Shown piece by piece: positions 1 to 7,873 of a stretch of DNA of 38,350 nucleotides. The position numbers were made by a program, and so were the translations under genes. Every line of letters begins with the position of its first letter. Position 1 is the stretch's first letter. The stretch is from a virus, in the IMG/VR virus record IMGVR_UViG_3300042905_002313, positions 1 to 38,350 of that record. One strand, 5' to 3'. The notes under the pieces were generated by a model. The model had not been told where the DNA came from and searched no databases. It saw only the letters and a list, made by a program, of their open reading frames with translations.

Positions 1-127
1 AGACCGTCTCTTCGGACCAGGACCGGACGTAGAGTTCGTTGCCGGACGCCGCGAGCGTCACGCCGCTGTTGTTGATGAGCGACAGCCGCAGCGAGAACGG
101 CGGCAGGTTGGCCTTCTGGATGCCGAC
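1..127. repeat. Left copy of 127-bp terminal direct repeat (circular closure)
   Basis: These bases are identical to 38224-38350. A gene reading leftward out of base 1 is completed by the bases preceding the right copy (TAA formed by base 1 plus 38223-38222), which shows the molecule is circular or circularly permuted. The length 127 equals a common assembler k-mer, so the repeat is more likely an assembly overlap than a packaged terminal repeat. Confidence 0.95.
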
Positions 128-409
128 CTTGGCCGACGCGCCGGAGGTCAGCGGGAACTGGACGATCTCGCCGCCGATCTTGTCGGAGGTGTCGGTGCCG
201 TCATTGATCGTCACGCGGATCGAGACCGAGCCGCCGGTCGAAGGCGTGATCGAACCGAGCTTGAGCGTCAGGATCGAATACGGATCCTTGTTGCTGCTGT
301 TGTCGTAGGTGACGGTCGAACTTTCCGACCCGTTCGCGAGCGAATTCGCGACGGTCGAGAGGATGTTGCTGCTGCGCGTCCTCGGCGTCGTGTACTGAAT
401 CGAGGGCAT
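1..409 (-). CDS. Putative virion-associated protein spanning the circular junction
   Basis: The reading frame from ATG at 409 gives 136 residues (MPSIQYTTPR... ending ...YVRSWSEETV) and runs off the left edge. Its TAA stop is formed across the junction (equivalent to 38224-38222 in the right copy), so it is whole in the circular genome. The sequence is rich in Ser, Thr, Gly and Val in a beta-sandwich-like pattern, with no catalytic motif; I do not recognise the family. Its start overlaps the stop of the upstream gene (TGATG), and its stop overlaps the ATG of the LamG-like protein at 38222 (TAATG). It sits between structural genes, so a virion role is inferred. Confidence 0.8.
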   Translation of the reverse strand, partial: MPSIQYTTPRTRSSNILSTVANSLANGSESSTVTYDNSSNKDPYSILTLKLGSITPSTGGSVSIRVTINDGTDTSDKIGGEIVQFPLTSGASAKVGIQKANLPPFSLRLSLINNSGVTLAASGNELYVRSWSEETV

Positions 410-846
410 CACCGACCTCCGCGCGCAAGCCCAACGGCCCGCGCGTCAACCGTCACACCATTGGCCTCGGCCCACGACGGATGCCGCGTGCGCCGCGAGA
501 GCGCCAGCAGCGCCTCGCCCTCTTCGGGCTGAAGGATGCGACCGGCGACCAGCACCTCTAGCTGCGCGCGGGCCGATGGCCGGGAGAGATCGAGGCCGGA
601 GCCCCGGATCAGTTCCAAGCCCCACCGGACCACCGGCGTGGTCTCGGCCAGGGTCTCCAGGGCGTCGAGGAACGTCGCCCCGGCGGTCGGCCCGAGCGCG
701 TCGAGGATCGAGCCGATGCCGATCTGCGTCGGCTCCCAGGTCTCGACCGCCGGGAGCGTCGGGTCGGGCTCGTTGAGCGCGGCCGCAGCCGCCCAATCTG
801 GCAGGTCCGCGAGGTCGGATTGGGCGAGGCGGGCGGCGAGCGTCAT
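409..846 (-). CDS. Hypothetical structural-operon protein (145 aa)
   Basis: A soluble, Ala/Leu-rich, mainly helical protein (MTLAARLAQS...) with a weakly acidic middle and no recognised motif. The start ATG at 846 overlaps the stop of the 54-residue gene by four bases (ATGA), and its own stop shares a base with the next start at 409. This tight coupling on both sides supports a real gene. It lies in the block between terminase and portal that also holds adhesin-like proteins; such blocks often encode virion or fiber-assembly proteins, but no function can be assigned from sequence. Confidence 0.75.
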   Translation of the reverse strand: MTLAARLAQSDLADLPDWAAAAALNEPDPTLPAVETWEPTQIGIGSILDALGPTAGATFLDALETLAETTPVVRWGLELIRGSGLDLSRPSARAQLEVLVAGRILQPEEGEALLALSRRTRHPSWAEANGVTVDARAVGLARGGR

Positions 847-1007
847 GAGATGCCTCGCAGGATTTCGAGCGTCGCTTCGGTCTCGGCGATCTCGTCATCG
901 AGCACGCCGACGCGCACCGCGTCGCCGTTGCGGTCAGCCGTCGCCCGTGCAGAGTTGAGCGTGGAAAGACGGTTCTGCGCGAGATGGATCAGATCATCGA
1001 TGGACAT
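843..1007 (-). CDS. Small hypothetical protein (54 aa), helical
   Basis: The short frame from ATG at 1007 encodes MSIDDLIHLAQNRLSTLNSA... ending ...EATLEILRGIS. It is predicted helical, with heptad-like Leu/Ile spacing and an acidic second half. The start shares one base with the stop of the 536-residue gene (TGATG), and the stop overlaps the next start (ATGA), so translation is probably coupled on both sides. Size and position resemble small assembly or chaperone-like proteins next to fiber genes, but that is only inference. Confidence 0.75.
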   Translation of the reverse strand: MSIDDLIHLAQNRLSTLNSARATADRNGDAVRVGVLDDEIAETEATLEILRGIS

Positions 1008-2617
1008 CAGAACAGGACCACCAATTCCTGCGTTACCGTCGAAAGATGCGACTGGAGCAGGATCACGTCGTACTTGTCAGATCCGTCAATCGCGGCGAAA
1101 GCCGCCATGCGCTGACCGACTGCAGCGCCGCCGGACTGCAGGAAGTCAGTCGAAACATGCGGCGAAAGCACCCGGTTCTTCGCGTCGAAACGGTAGATCT
1201 GGTTCACCTGCGAGGCGACGTAGATGTTCATATAGGTGAAGCGCCCCTCGCTCCCGTATGGCGCATAGCATCCAGTCGTGCCCGCGCCCGTTGCGTTCTG
1301 CGCGCCGTCGTAGGTGATCGCACCCGTCCATGTGCCGGTGATCGTGTTTGCGATGTCGAGGACATCGAGCGTCACTGCGCCGCCACGGAAGAAGTAGTTG
1401 AAGCTGTGGCGAGCGTTGCGCGCGGGATCGGGCTGGATGCCGAACGAAGGAGCCCACAGGCATCCTGCTGCATTGTTCGCCGGGCCAGCGGCGAAATACG
1501 CCGTGGACCACGCATTCGCCGCGATGCTGTTGGTGCCGTTGTTGATGGTCGCATCGGTGTAGTTGTAGGTGTAGGTCGTCGTGTTGCCGCTGGTCCGCAG
1601 GACGATCAAATTCGGCTGCTCGATGACGTATTTCGCCGTGCTGCTAGGCGTCGTCGTCCATGCGGTGCCGAGCGTGTAGACCGGGCTCGCGCCAGCGGTG
1701 TGCGATGCGATGATACGCCGCTGGCCCACCGCAGCGGGCGTGCCCGTGTCCTGAACGATGCGGATCTGGAAATTGCGGTATTCGTTCGCGACGACCACGG
1801 CATCGCCGCCCGTCGCCTGTCCGGTCAGCGAAGACGCGCCCGTCGCGGTGGCAGTCAGCGCCTTCCTCGATACGATGTTCGTGTCGTATGTGAACGCACC
1901 CTTGATCATCCCCTCGCCGGGCTCGCAGTCGTAGGGCGTGTACTGCTCGTCCATGACGAGCAGCGCGCTATCCGTGGCGACAGTGGCGACGAGGTTGGTC
2001 GTCGTCAGGTTCGTCAGCGTGTTCGTGGCGACCTCGTAGCTGCGCCAGGACGCCGCCGCGAGCGCGCCGCTCGACAGCATGATGACGCGGCCCGACAGAA
2101 GCTCGTATCGCGCGCCGCTCGCAGGCGTGAAGGTGAAGGCGTTATCGACGGTGATCGTCGGCGTGGTGCCTGCGGTGTTGCCGACGATGAAGCGTTCCTC
2201 GACCTTGCCCGCCGTGGTGTCGGTGATGCGGATCTTGAAGCCGTAGTCACCGGAACCGCCACGGTTCGCCAGCATGTTCACGCCGACAGCGGTGCCAAGC
2301 GCGGTCGAGAGCGTGAACGATGTCGTGGTCGCTCCAGCGGCGATGGTGCCGACAGCGGCGAAGCTGGGAACAAATGCCATTGCCGCGCCAGCCGCAACAC
2401 CAGCGACGCCGGGGTTGACAGTCAACTGCCACGCTTTCGTGACGATGTTGTAGCGGTTCAGGACCGTGGTCGAGATCAAGTTCTGCACGAACGGATGACG
2501 CGACACATCGCTCCGCATGTCGCAGCACATCATCGTACCGGCAGCGTGCGCGTTTGGAGACGGCATCGACTGGATCCATTCGAGCCTGTCGATCACCTTC
2601 TTGAACGTGTTTGCCAT
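1007..2617 (-). CDS. Large virion structural protein, fiber/adhesin-like (536 aa)
   Basis: A Thr/Ala/Gly/Asn-rich protein with many beta-type segments and repeated patterns such as TAGTTPTITV and TAGASPVYTL separated by short loops. It has no signal peptide or membrane segment. The N-terminal part (about residues 1-60: FKKVIDRLEWIQSMPSPNAHAAG...) is the most conserved-looking portion, and later parts resemble tandem beta modules with Tyr/Trp patches. Lying between terminase and portal with other low-complexity virion-like proteins suggests an appendage or capsid-decorating role. I do not recognise a named family. Confidence 0.75.
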   Translation of the reverse strand: MANTFKKVIDRLEWIQSMPSPNAHAAGTMMCCDMRSDVSRHPFVQNLISTTVLNRYNIVTKAWQLTVNPGVAGVAAGAAMAFVPSFAAVGTIAAGATTTSFTLSTALGTAVGVNMLANRGGSGDYGFKIRITDTTAGKVEERFIVGNTAGTTPTITVDNAFTFTPASGARYELLSGRVIMLSSGALAAASWRSYEVATNTLTNLTTTNLVATVATDSALLVMDEQYTPYDCEPGEGMIKGAFTYDTNIVSRKALTATATGASSLTGQATGGDAVVVANEYRNFQIRIVQDTGTPAAVGQRRIIASHTAGASPVYTLGTAWTTTPSSTAKYVIEQPNLIVLRTSGNTTTYTYNYTDATINNGTNSIAANAWSTAYFAAGPANNAAGCLWAPSFGIQPDPARNARHSFNYFFRGGAVTLDVLDIANTITGTWTGAITYDGAQNATGAGTTGCYAPYGSEGRFTYMNIYVASQVNQIYRFDAKNRVLSPHVSTDFLQSGGAAVGQRMAAFAAIDGSDKYDVILLQSHLSTVTQELVVLF

Positions 2618-2626
2618 CTGACGACC

Positions 2627-3061
2627 TCAGGTAATGCAGGCGCGGACGTTCGCGCGCCAGGATGCGCGAGCCATCGCGCGGGCCATGATCTGCGGCTGTT
2701 CATTGCCGAAGGCGGCGAGATTGGTGACAGAGGTCACCGTCGAGCAGGTCGTTACCGTCGAGACCGTCGTGATCGTGCCGCTCTCGACGATTGCCGTGCT
2801 GCGCTGGCGCTGCTGCGATCTGTCGTAGCCGCGCGGGGACGCAAGCATTTGGTAGATGCGGTTGAGCATCCACCAGAGGCTGCTGTCTTGCGTCGGCAGC
2901 GGCGTCGCCTCCGAAACATCCGAGACCGTCTTCGCGTCATCCGCGCCCGCGACCGTCGCCAGCGCGACGACCTGCATCTGCGCGGTCTCGCCCGAATAGC
3001 TGACCTCGCGGCTGGCCGCTTTCGCGCCGCTGCCGGGGGTGATCGCGACGTTATCGGCCAT
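2627..3061 (-). CDS. Hypothetical virion-block protein (144 aa)
   Basis: The frame starts MADNVAITPGSGAKAASREV, rich in Ala, Thr and Val. The middle (about residues 50-85) holds a helical WWMLNRIYQMLASPRG segment, followed by a Thr/Val-rich stretch and a basic end. Its layout (N-terminal strand region with repeated Thr/Val) resembles small proteins upstream of fiber genes in other siphoviruses. It lies 9 bp upstream of the 536-residue gene and directly after the 145-residue gene at 3064. No family assigned. Confidence 0.7.
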   Translation of the reverse strand: MADNVAITPGSGAKAASREVSYSGETAQMQVVALATVAGADDAKTVSDVSEATPLPTQDSSLWWMLNRIYQMLASPRGYDRSQQRQRSTAIVESGTITTVSTVTTCSTVTSVTNLAAFGNEQPQIMARAMARASWRANVRACIT

Positions 3062-3063
3062 GG

Positions 3064-3501
3064 TCAGTCCTCGGTCACGACGGTTCCGGCGTTGATGCGC
3101 GGCGTGACGCCGTTACCGCAGACGATGGACGGGCTCAGAGCGCCCTTATAGAGCAGCTTCGTCGCGCCGCTGGCCCCCACACCGATTCCAAAATGCGTCG
3201 CGGTACCGGAGCCGCCAGTGCCCGCCGGGAAATCGACGTTGGCGGCGAAAGCCACCGCGTTGGCGGTGACGGTGAAGTTGCCGCTGGTGCGCGCCGATTG
3301 CACGCGCGCGTAACCAGTGTAAGCGATTTCGTTGGTGCTCTGGTTCCCCGCTTCTCCGGGGTCCGCGCTATGCAGCGAGATGGACAGGTTGCCCGCCGTG
3401 GTTGAGCCGCGCAGGCCCGTGGCGTCGCCGATGTTGGCGGCGTTCGTGTTGTTGAAAACGAGCAGCAGCAGGTCGTTTTCCCAGTCGTTGGTCTTGCTCA
3501 T
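3064..3501 (-). CDS. Hypothetical phage tail-fiber-like protein (145 aa)
   Basis: Gly/Thr/Ser/Asn-rich protein (MSKTNDWENDLLLLVFNNTN... ending GTVVTED). The segment LSISLHSADPGEAGNQSTNEIAYTGYARV (split here only as a description of residues about 40-69) is typical of a family of small phage proteins often annotated as hypothetical or tail-fiber related. No catalytic residues or membrane segment are visible. It starts directly after the terminase large subunit stop and precedes the other fiber-like genes, which supports a virion role by context only. Confidence 0.75.
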   Translation of the reverse strand: MSKTNDWENDLLLLVFNNTNAANIGDATGLRGSTTAGNLSISLHSADPGEAGNQSTNEIAYTGYARVQSARTSGNFTVTANAVAFAANVDFPAGTGGSGTATHFGIGVGASGATKLLYKGALSPSIVCGNGVTPRINAGTVVTED

Positions 3502-5415
3502 TTAGGATCTCCATCCGTTCATCCAGCCGCCGCGGGCTGGCCGCACGAAAGCTGGTCGAGGCGCTGGCCTCGGGGCCGGTGGCGGGGCTGGCTGTTCCGC
3601 CGGTTGATCGATCTGCGCCGCAGGCTCCGCCGGAGCCGCGCGACGAAATGTTGCGCTGGCCGAGGCCAGCCGGGACCAGTTGACCGCGAGGGCTTGAAGC
3701 GCCGCATAGGCATAGACGCGGCAGTCCAGTGCCTCGTTGCGAGCGCCGGGTCGCTTCGTCCAGACGCGGACAGGAAAGCCCTTCGTGTAGCGCGTGCTGA
3801 TCGTCTCGGCGGTCAGCTGCGCGAAATAGTCGGCCTCGCGGTCCGCCGGGAAATGGCAGAAGCCCGCGCCCGGCCGCGCGATCTTGAGCCGCGCGTAGAC
3901 CGCTTCCTTCGCCGCATCGACGCCGACTAGGAACAGATTGACCCGTCCTGAATTGTTCTTGCTCGCCTTCTTCGGCCACACCGGACGCCCCGGCCCGGCC
4001 ATGCCCTTGATCGCATAGACGCGCCGCCGGTAGCGGTCGCGGCAGTACGCATACACCGCTTGCGTGTGGTGCCCGCCGCTGTCCACCGCCGCAGCAGCAA
4101 TCGATAGCTCCGCGCCATCCTCGCGCCGCAGCGGCGTCGTCAGCAGGCGGTCTAGGTCAGCCCAGAGCGCCGGTGCAGATGGGTCTCCATGGATGACATG
4201 CCACCCGAGCGACCAACTCTCCTCGTCCCGCCCCCAGCCGACGATCTCGACCTCGAGGCGGTTGTCTTGAACGTCCACGCCAGCCGTCAGCACCAGGACA
4301 TCGGCTGGTGCGTCGGACCATTCTTCGCGGCGGTCCATCAGACCGGTGTCATCGATGCGCTCGCCGGCGTCTTCCCAGGTTTCGCCCAGGCTGGTGTTCG
4401 TCCAGGCCTTGAGCGTCTCGGGAGATTTCTTGGCCTCAATGAACGCCTGCGCGATTTCGCCGATCCTGGACCATGGCGAGTACAATTCCGACAGATGGAA
4501 GCCCGCGACGCTGTTCGTCGGCGCTTCGGCGCGCCATTCGCCCTTTTTTATCGCGGCCCACCGCTCGACATCGGTCCATTCGCAGCCGCACGCCACGCAA
4601 TGGATCGCCGCGCGGTGCGGCTCTGTCGGCGGCCAGCGTACAGATGACCACCGCAGCACCTGATGCTCGCCGCAATGCGGGCATGGCACCCAATATCGCC
4701 GCTGATCCGACGCTTCGAACGCCATTTCGATGCGCGATCCGCCCTTGACGGTCGGCGTCGATGTCAGAACCAACTTCCGGTTCCAGAATGTCGCGCTTCT
4801 CTTGCGCGCCAGCGTCACCGGGTCGCCTTCGGTGCCCGCCGACGCCGGATATCGGTCAACCTCGTCACAAAGTACGACCCGAATGGGCCTCGATGCGAGC
4901 GACGCGGGGCTGTTTGCACCGCAGATCGTCAGATGCCCGCCGGGAAAGCTCTTGTGCAGCAACGTGTTGCCGCTGTCGCGGCTCCGCGCGTCCTTGATTT
5001 TGCCTCGCAGTGCCGGCGTATCCCGCAACATCGGCGCGAGACGGTCTTTCGACCATGCTTCGCCAAGCTCCAAAGTCGGCATCAGCACCAAAACCGGCGC
5101 TGGATCCTGCGCGACATGGAACCCGATGACGTTGTTCACGATTTCGGTCTTGCCAACCTGGGCGCTCGACATCACCACGACGGTGTCGATGCGCGGGTCG
5201 CTGATCGCATCCATGATCCCGCGCTGGTATTCCGCTCGGGAGGTGATCCAGACGCCGGGCTCCGCGCTGGCCTCGGGGCTCAGACGCCGGTACTGGTCAG
5301 CCCACTCGCTGACCGTCAGTTTGGGCGGGGCTTTCAACGCCGCCTGACGGATCGCTCGCACTCGCGGCCTCAATACCTGCCGCGATTTCTCCAGCATCTC
5401 GAGCGAGTTCATCAA
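3502..5415 (-). CDS. terL: Terminase large subunit, GpA-like (lambda family)
   Basis: This packaging motor translocates and cuts the phage DNA at the portal. The N-terminal ATPase shows a Walker-A-like SSAQVGKT (residues 83-90) and Walker B VVLCDEVD (180-187). A zinc-type CPHC...CVAC pair lies around residues 245-280. The C-terminal RNase H-like nuclease has TAGVDVQDNR and AAVDSGG acidic positions. The length of 637 residues is normal for GpA-type proteins. The motif LTVSEWADQYRRL (33-45) is conserved in this family, so the start must lie upstream of it, forcing a roughly 119-bp overlap with the small subunit gene. Confidence 0.95.
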   Translation of the reverse strand: MMNSLEMLEKSRQVLRPRVRAIRQAALKAPPKLTVSEWADQYRRLSPEASAEPGVWITSRAEYQRGIMDAISDPRIDTVVVMSSAQVGKTEIVNNVIGFHVAQDPAPVLVLMPTLELGEAWSKDRLAPMLRDTPALRGKIKDARSRDSGNTLLHKSFPGGHLTICGANSPASLASRPIRVVLCDEVDRYPASAGTEGDPVTLARKRSATFWNRKLVLTSTPTVKGGSRIEMAFEASDQRRYWVPCPHCGEHQVLRWSSVRWPPTEPHRAAIHCVACGCEWTDVERWAAIKKGEWRAEAPTNSVAGFHLSELYSPWSRIGEIAQAFIEAKKSPETLKAWTNTSLGETWEDAGERIDDTGLMDRREEWSDAPADVLVLTAGVDVQDNRLEVEIVGWGRDEESWSLGWHVIHGDPSAPALWADLDRLLTTPLRREDGAELSIAAAAVDSGGHHTQAVYAYCRDRYRRRVYAIKGMAGPGRPVWPKKASKNNSGRVNLFLVGVDAAKEAVYARLKIARPGAGFCHFPADREADYFAQLTAETISTRYTKGFPVRVWTKRPGARNEALDCRVYAYAALQALAVNWSRLASASATFRRAAPAEPAAQIDQPAEQPAPPPAPRPAPRPAFVRPARGGWMNGWRS

Positions 5416-5833
5416 GCGCCTCTGTGATGCCGCGTTCGATGAGGTCGCGGCAGGTGATTTCGTCGGCCTCGATGGCGACCATCGGGGCTAGTTTTCCCGG
5501 CAATGCCAACAGCTTAGACCGGACCGCCGCGTATTCCTCGGCGACGACGTTCTCGACGGACGAGATATCGACCAGCTCGCCGCGCATCCGGTCGCGCTGC
5601 ATCTCCGCGATCTCGGCCTCGGCGGCCAACTTGCGGCTGCGGGCTTCGTCGGCGTCGGCTGGAGCCTTGGCCGGAGCCAACTTCGCCAGGACATCTGTCA
5701 GCCGGTAGAAGACCGACCGTCCGTCTTTTCCGATGGGGGTCAAATCGGCACAGGCCGCAGCGATAGTGCGGCGGTCGCGATCAAGTTCGACGGAAAGAGC
5801 CGAAATGCTCCAACCCCTTGGAACCATTGCCAT
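5297..5833 (-). CDS. terS: Terminase small subunit, Nu1-like
   Basis: The N-terminus (GWSISALSVELDRDRRTIAAAC, residues about 7-28) is a winged-helix/HTH of the Nu1 type that recognises the packaging site. A long charged helix (about 60-95: ARSRKLAAEAEIAEMQRDRMRGE) follows, as in small terminases that oligomerise and bind the large subunit. The 178-residue length is typical. Its 3' end overlaps the large subunit start by 119 bp in another frame. The ribosome binding site AGGTGG lies inside a near-perfect palindrome (5833-5852) just upstream of the start. Confidence 0.88.
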   Translation of the reverse strand: MAMVPRGWSISALSVELDRDRRTIAAACADLTPIGKDGRSVFYRLTDVLAKLAPAKAPADADEARSRKLAAEAEIAEMQRDRMRGELVDISSVENVVAEEYAAVRSKLLALPGKLAPMVAIEADEITCRDLIERGITEALDELARDAGEIAAGIEAASASDPSGGVESPAQTDGQRVG

Positions 5834-5852
5834 TTTGGTGGTACCACCTAAA
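5833..5852 (-). promoter_or_regulatory. Palindrome covering the terS ribosome binding site
   Basis: The sequence GGTGGTACCACC (5837-5848) is a perfect 12-bp palindrome, flanked by TTT and AAA that extend the pairing with one mismatch. On the minus strand the AGGTGG Shine-Dalgarno of terS is one arm, so the mRNA could fold the site shut; as DNA it could equally be an operator. This is sequence-based inference. Confidence 0.45.
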
Positions 5853-5982
5853 GTTGCTGGCGCTAGATAACCCTCGCGGTCGCGCGTTACCCGAGTTAAC
5901 CTTTGTTAACAGGGACCCGTTTGGCACGGTTCTTGCCCTAGCCCGCCCATGCTGGGCGTGTGGGTATGCCGTCCGCCCGCTG
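5853..5982. other. Intergenic region with two GTTAAC palindromes upstream of terS
   Basis: This 130-bp spacer is one of the few gaps in the leftward unit. It is locally AT-richer and holds GTTAAC-CTTT-GTTAAC at 5895-5910, readable as both direct and inverted repeat. It could hold a late promoter or regulator site, or part of the packaging site; I could not find a convincing -35/-10 pair. Confidence 0.4.
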
Positions 5983-6585
5983 TCACCGCGCCGTGGTGAT
6001 GGCCCGCGCCATCGAGGCCGCGAACTTCAACTCGGCGCGCCGCTTGACCAGCCTTTCGGTGTCGTCAAAAACCATCCACCGCTTGGGGATCTGGGCCTGC
6101 CGTTCCAGGACATACGCCAGCTTTACGCCGCTGCGCTTGCCTCGCCCCGTGCGGACAAGGATCATGTCCTGGCCCCGGCTACGGACGCGGAACGACCGCG
6201 CAAGCGCTTTCGGCCGCATGGACTTAGGAACGCCCGCCGATTTCCTCTTTGCCAAAAATTCCTCGGACGGGATAGCTACCGTCCGGCCTCGCGGGGTCTT
6301 AATGCCACCCATGGCCTGCGTGGTCAGGTAGTCCCGGCCCAGCTGATCGTAGATCGTGGCGACGAGATTGTCCTTGGTCGCCGCCTGAACGCGCATGGCG
6401 ACACCGAGGAACCGCCTGTTGCGGATGCGGAAATCCCGTGGGCCAGCCACCTCTACGATGTGCCGGCGCGCTTCATGGGCAAGAGCCGTGAGGGTCCTGG
6501 CGACGGCAAACGGGATCTGCCTGCGGTGTATGTCGGCGATCTGGCGGGTGGCGGTCGAGAAATCAACCGTGATGCTGATCTGCAT
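5983..6585 (-). CDS. Hypothetical phage protein (200 aa), basic
   Basis: A basic, soluble protein (MQISITVDFSTATRQIADIH...) with an N-terminal helical segment (IPFAVARTLTALAHEARRHI, residues about 28-47) and many Arg/Lys residues. The pattern 'native enzyme-like helix, then RFLGVAMRVQAATK' resembles phage proteins of the minor tail or head-completion kind encoded elsewhere, but I cannot place it firmly. The start at 6585 is preferred over the upstream ATG because AGAGG lies at good spacing before it. It lies between the DUF6456-like gene and terminase. Confidence 0.7.
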   Translation of the reverse strand: MQISITVDFSTATRQIADIHRRQIPFAVARTLTALAHEARRHIVEVAGPRDFRIRNRRFLGVAMRVQAATKDNLVATIYDQLGRDYLTTQAMGGIKTPRGRTVAIPSEEFLAKRKSAGVPKSMRPKALARSFRVRSRGQDMILVRTGRGKRSGVKLAYVLERQAQIPKRWMVFDDTERLVKRRAELKFAASMARAITTAR

Positions 6586-6633
6586 CGCGCACCTCTTCCG
6601 ATTACCCACATCATAGGCCCAGCCCTCCCCGCG

Positions 6634-7206
6634 TCAAGTCCATTCGCGGGCCAGAATATCTAGGGCCTCCCGCAGCATAGCTGACGCCCGCCCGCTGCGT
6701 TGATGATGGATCCTGTCCCATGCTCCGAGAGCCTGCCCAAGGCCCAGGATGTCGATAACGATGGACGCCAGCGGCCCGCGCCCGCCGAGGCGCTCCAGCG
6801 CGGCCGCAACCGCCCGCCCTGCGTCCACCCGACGCTGGATGCCGCCGTCGCCACCCCCGCCGCCCGGTGCCCGGTCGAGCGGCGCGGCCCCTATACCCAC
6901 GAGCCCGGCGATCTCGTAGAGCGCCCTAAACCGCTCCCCCGCCGCCCTCTGCCCGGCGTCGATGCTCCCGGACCGTTCCATCGCCGCCAGCGTGTCTACA
7001 ACCCGCCACGGCCGGGACGGCCTGCCTTCGGCGTCGGTGTATGCCCGCCCACCGCCGCGCTCGGTACGCTCTGGCTCTGCGACCTCGATGCCGTGTTCGG
7101 CGTGCTGCACTCGCTCCAAAGTCGGCGGAATGACCGGCTCGGTAGGATCGACGCCGGGGCGGGTTTTCCGGGCGCTGGGGCGGGGTTGGCGGGTCAGGCT
7201 AGGCAT
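6634..7206 (-). CDS. DUF6456-like DNA-binding-type protein (190 aa)
   Basis: The C-terminal half (about residues 85-188) carries AGERFRALYEIAG, ALERLGGRGPLASIVIDIL and REALDILAREW. This order is typical of the alphaproteobacterial DUF6456/helix-turn-helix family found in chromosomes and phages. The N-terminal 60 residues are Pro/Arg-rich and probably disordered; a Gly-rich GGGGGDGG linker lies near 115. In known members this domain occurs in transcription-regulator-like proteins. In this genome it sits just before the terminase block, where a late-gene regulator would fit, but that is inference. Confidence 0.7.
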   Translation of the reverse strand: MPSLTRQPRPSARKTRPGVDPTEPVIPPTLERVQHAEHGIEVAEPERTERGGGRAYTDAEGRPSRPWRVVDTLAAMERSGSIDAGQRAAGERFRALYEIAGLVGIGAAPLDRAPGGGGGDGGIQRRVDAGRAVAAALERLGGRGPLASIVIDILGLGQALGAWDRIHHQRSGRASAMLREALDILAREWT

Positions 7207-7221
7207 GGGCGGGGGCTCCTC

Positions 7222-7749
7222 TCATCCAGCCATGGTGGGCGGCAGATCGTCGCCGCGATCCCAGTCTACAGGCGGCGACCTGACCGCCACGACCTCGGCA
7301 CCTGGGAACACCGCCTTGGCCGCGCTGACCGCCTCCGCGCGGTGCAAGGCGACGCGGACCAGTTCGTCTAGCGTCCACACCTCAAGGTTGCGTCCATCGG
7401 ACGCCACCGCATGGGCCTCGGCCGCCGTCCGCACGACCGAGATGACCCGGCCGTCGTGCTCGGCCTCCCAGACCACCGGCTCGATGGGCTGCGCCCCGGC
7501 AGCGGTCGCCGCTGCGTCCAGCGCCGCCACCGCACGCCGGGTGGCAGCGCCGTGCCGCTGGATGCCGCCGAGGTCGTTGGCCTCCACCGCCCGGCAGTAG
7601 GCCAGCCATTGGCGGTCCCACCGTGCCCGTAGGTCGTCGGGGACCAGCAGCCGAAGGCGGTCCACGCCCCACCGGCGCTCGGAGGCGGCGATCACCGCAT
7701 CAACGCCGTCGAGGATCGCTTTGGCTAAGGAATAATCTGACTGGTTCAT
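7222..7749 (-). CDS. Hypothetical phage protein (175 aa)
   Basis: A soluble mixed alpha/beta protein (MNQSDYSLAKAILDGVDAVI...) without motifs I can assign. It has an Ala-rich middle (ATRRAVAALDAAATAAGAQ, about 70-88) and ends with VDWDRGDDLPPTMAG. A good Shine-Dalgarno (AGGAG, 6 nt before ATG) is present. Its upstream side is the TGTCGGA repeat cluster at 7760-7872 and the replication gene, so a replication-related role is possible but unproven. Confidence 0.7.
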   Translation of the reverse strand: MNQSDYSLAKAILDGVDAVIAASERRWGVDRLRLLVPDDLRARWDRQWLAYCRAVEANDLGGIQRHGAATRRAVAALDAAATAAGAQPIEPVVWEAEHDGRVISVVRTAAEAHAVASDGRNLEVWTLDELVRVALHRAEAVSAAKAVFPGAEVVAVRSPPVDWDRGDDLPPTMAG

Positions 7750-7759
7750 CTGTCGCTCC

Positions 7760-7872
7760 TGTCGGAGACACCCTGTCGGAGATGTCGGATCCCTAAAGGG
7801 ATCTCCGACATTTCCGACAAACGTCGGGAGTGTCGGAAGTGTCGGTTTCCGACATTTCCGACATTTCCGACA
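7760..7872. repeat. Cluster of ten TGTCGGA heptamers, possible iteron origin
   Basis: TGTCGGA or its complement occurs at 7760, 7774, 7783, 7804(c), 7813(c), 7831, 7840 (TGTCGGT), 7848(c), 7857(c) and 7866(c). The last three are spaced exactly 9 bp apart as TTTCCGACA. The left half also forms a long hairpin (about 7776-7818) around CCCTAAAGGG. The cluster fills the gap between the Prim-Pol/helicase gene and the next gene. Iterons beside a replication initiator are a common origin design; a regulatory operator or terminator are alternatives. Confidence 0.55.
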
Positions 7873-7873
7873 G

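Noticed and set aside
1-127. Physical direct terminal repeat for packaging
   Set aside because: Length equals a standard assembly k-mer and it lies inside a gene without packaging signals, so assembly overlap is more likely.
1046-3151. Long plus-strand open frame (701 aa)
   Set aside because: Arg/Ala/Gly-rich shadow opposite three minus-strand virion genes that have good composition and coupled starts.
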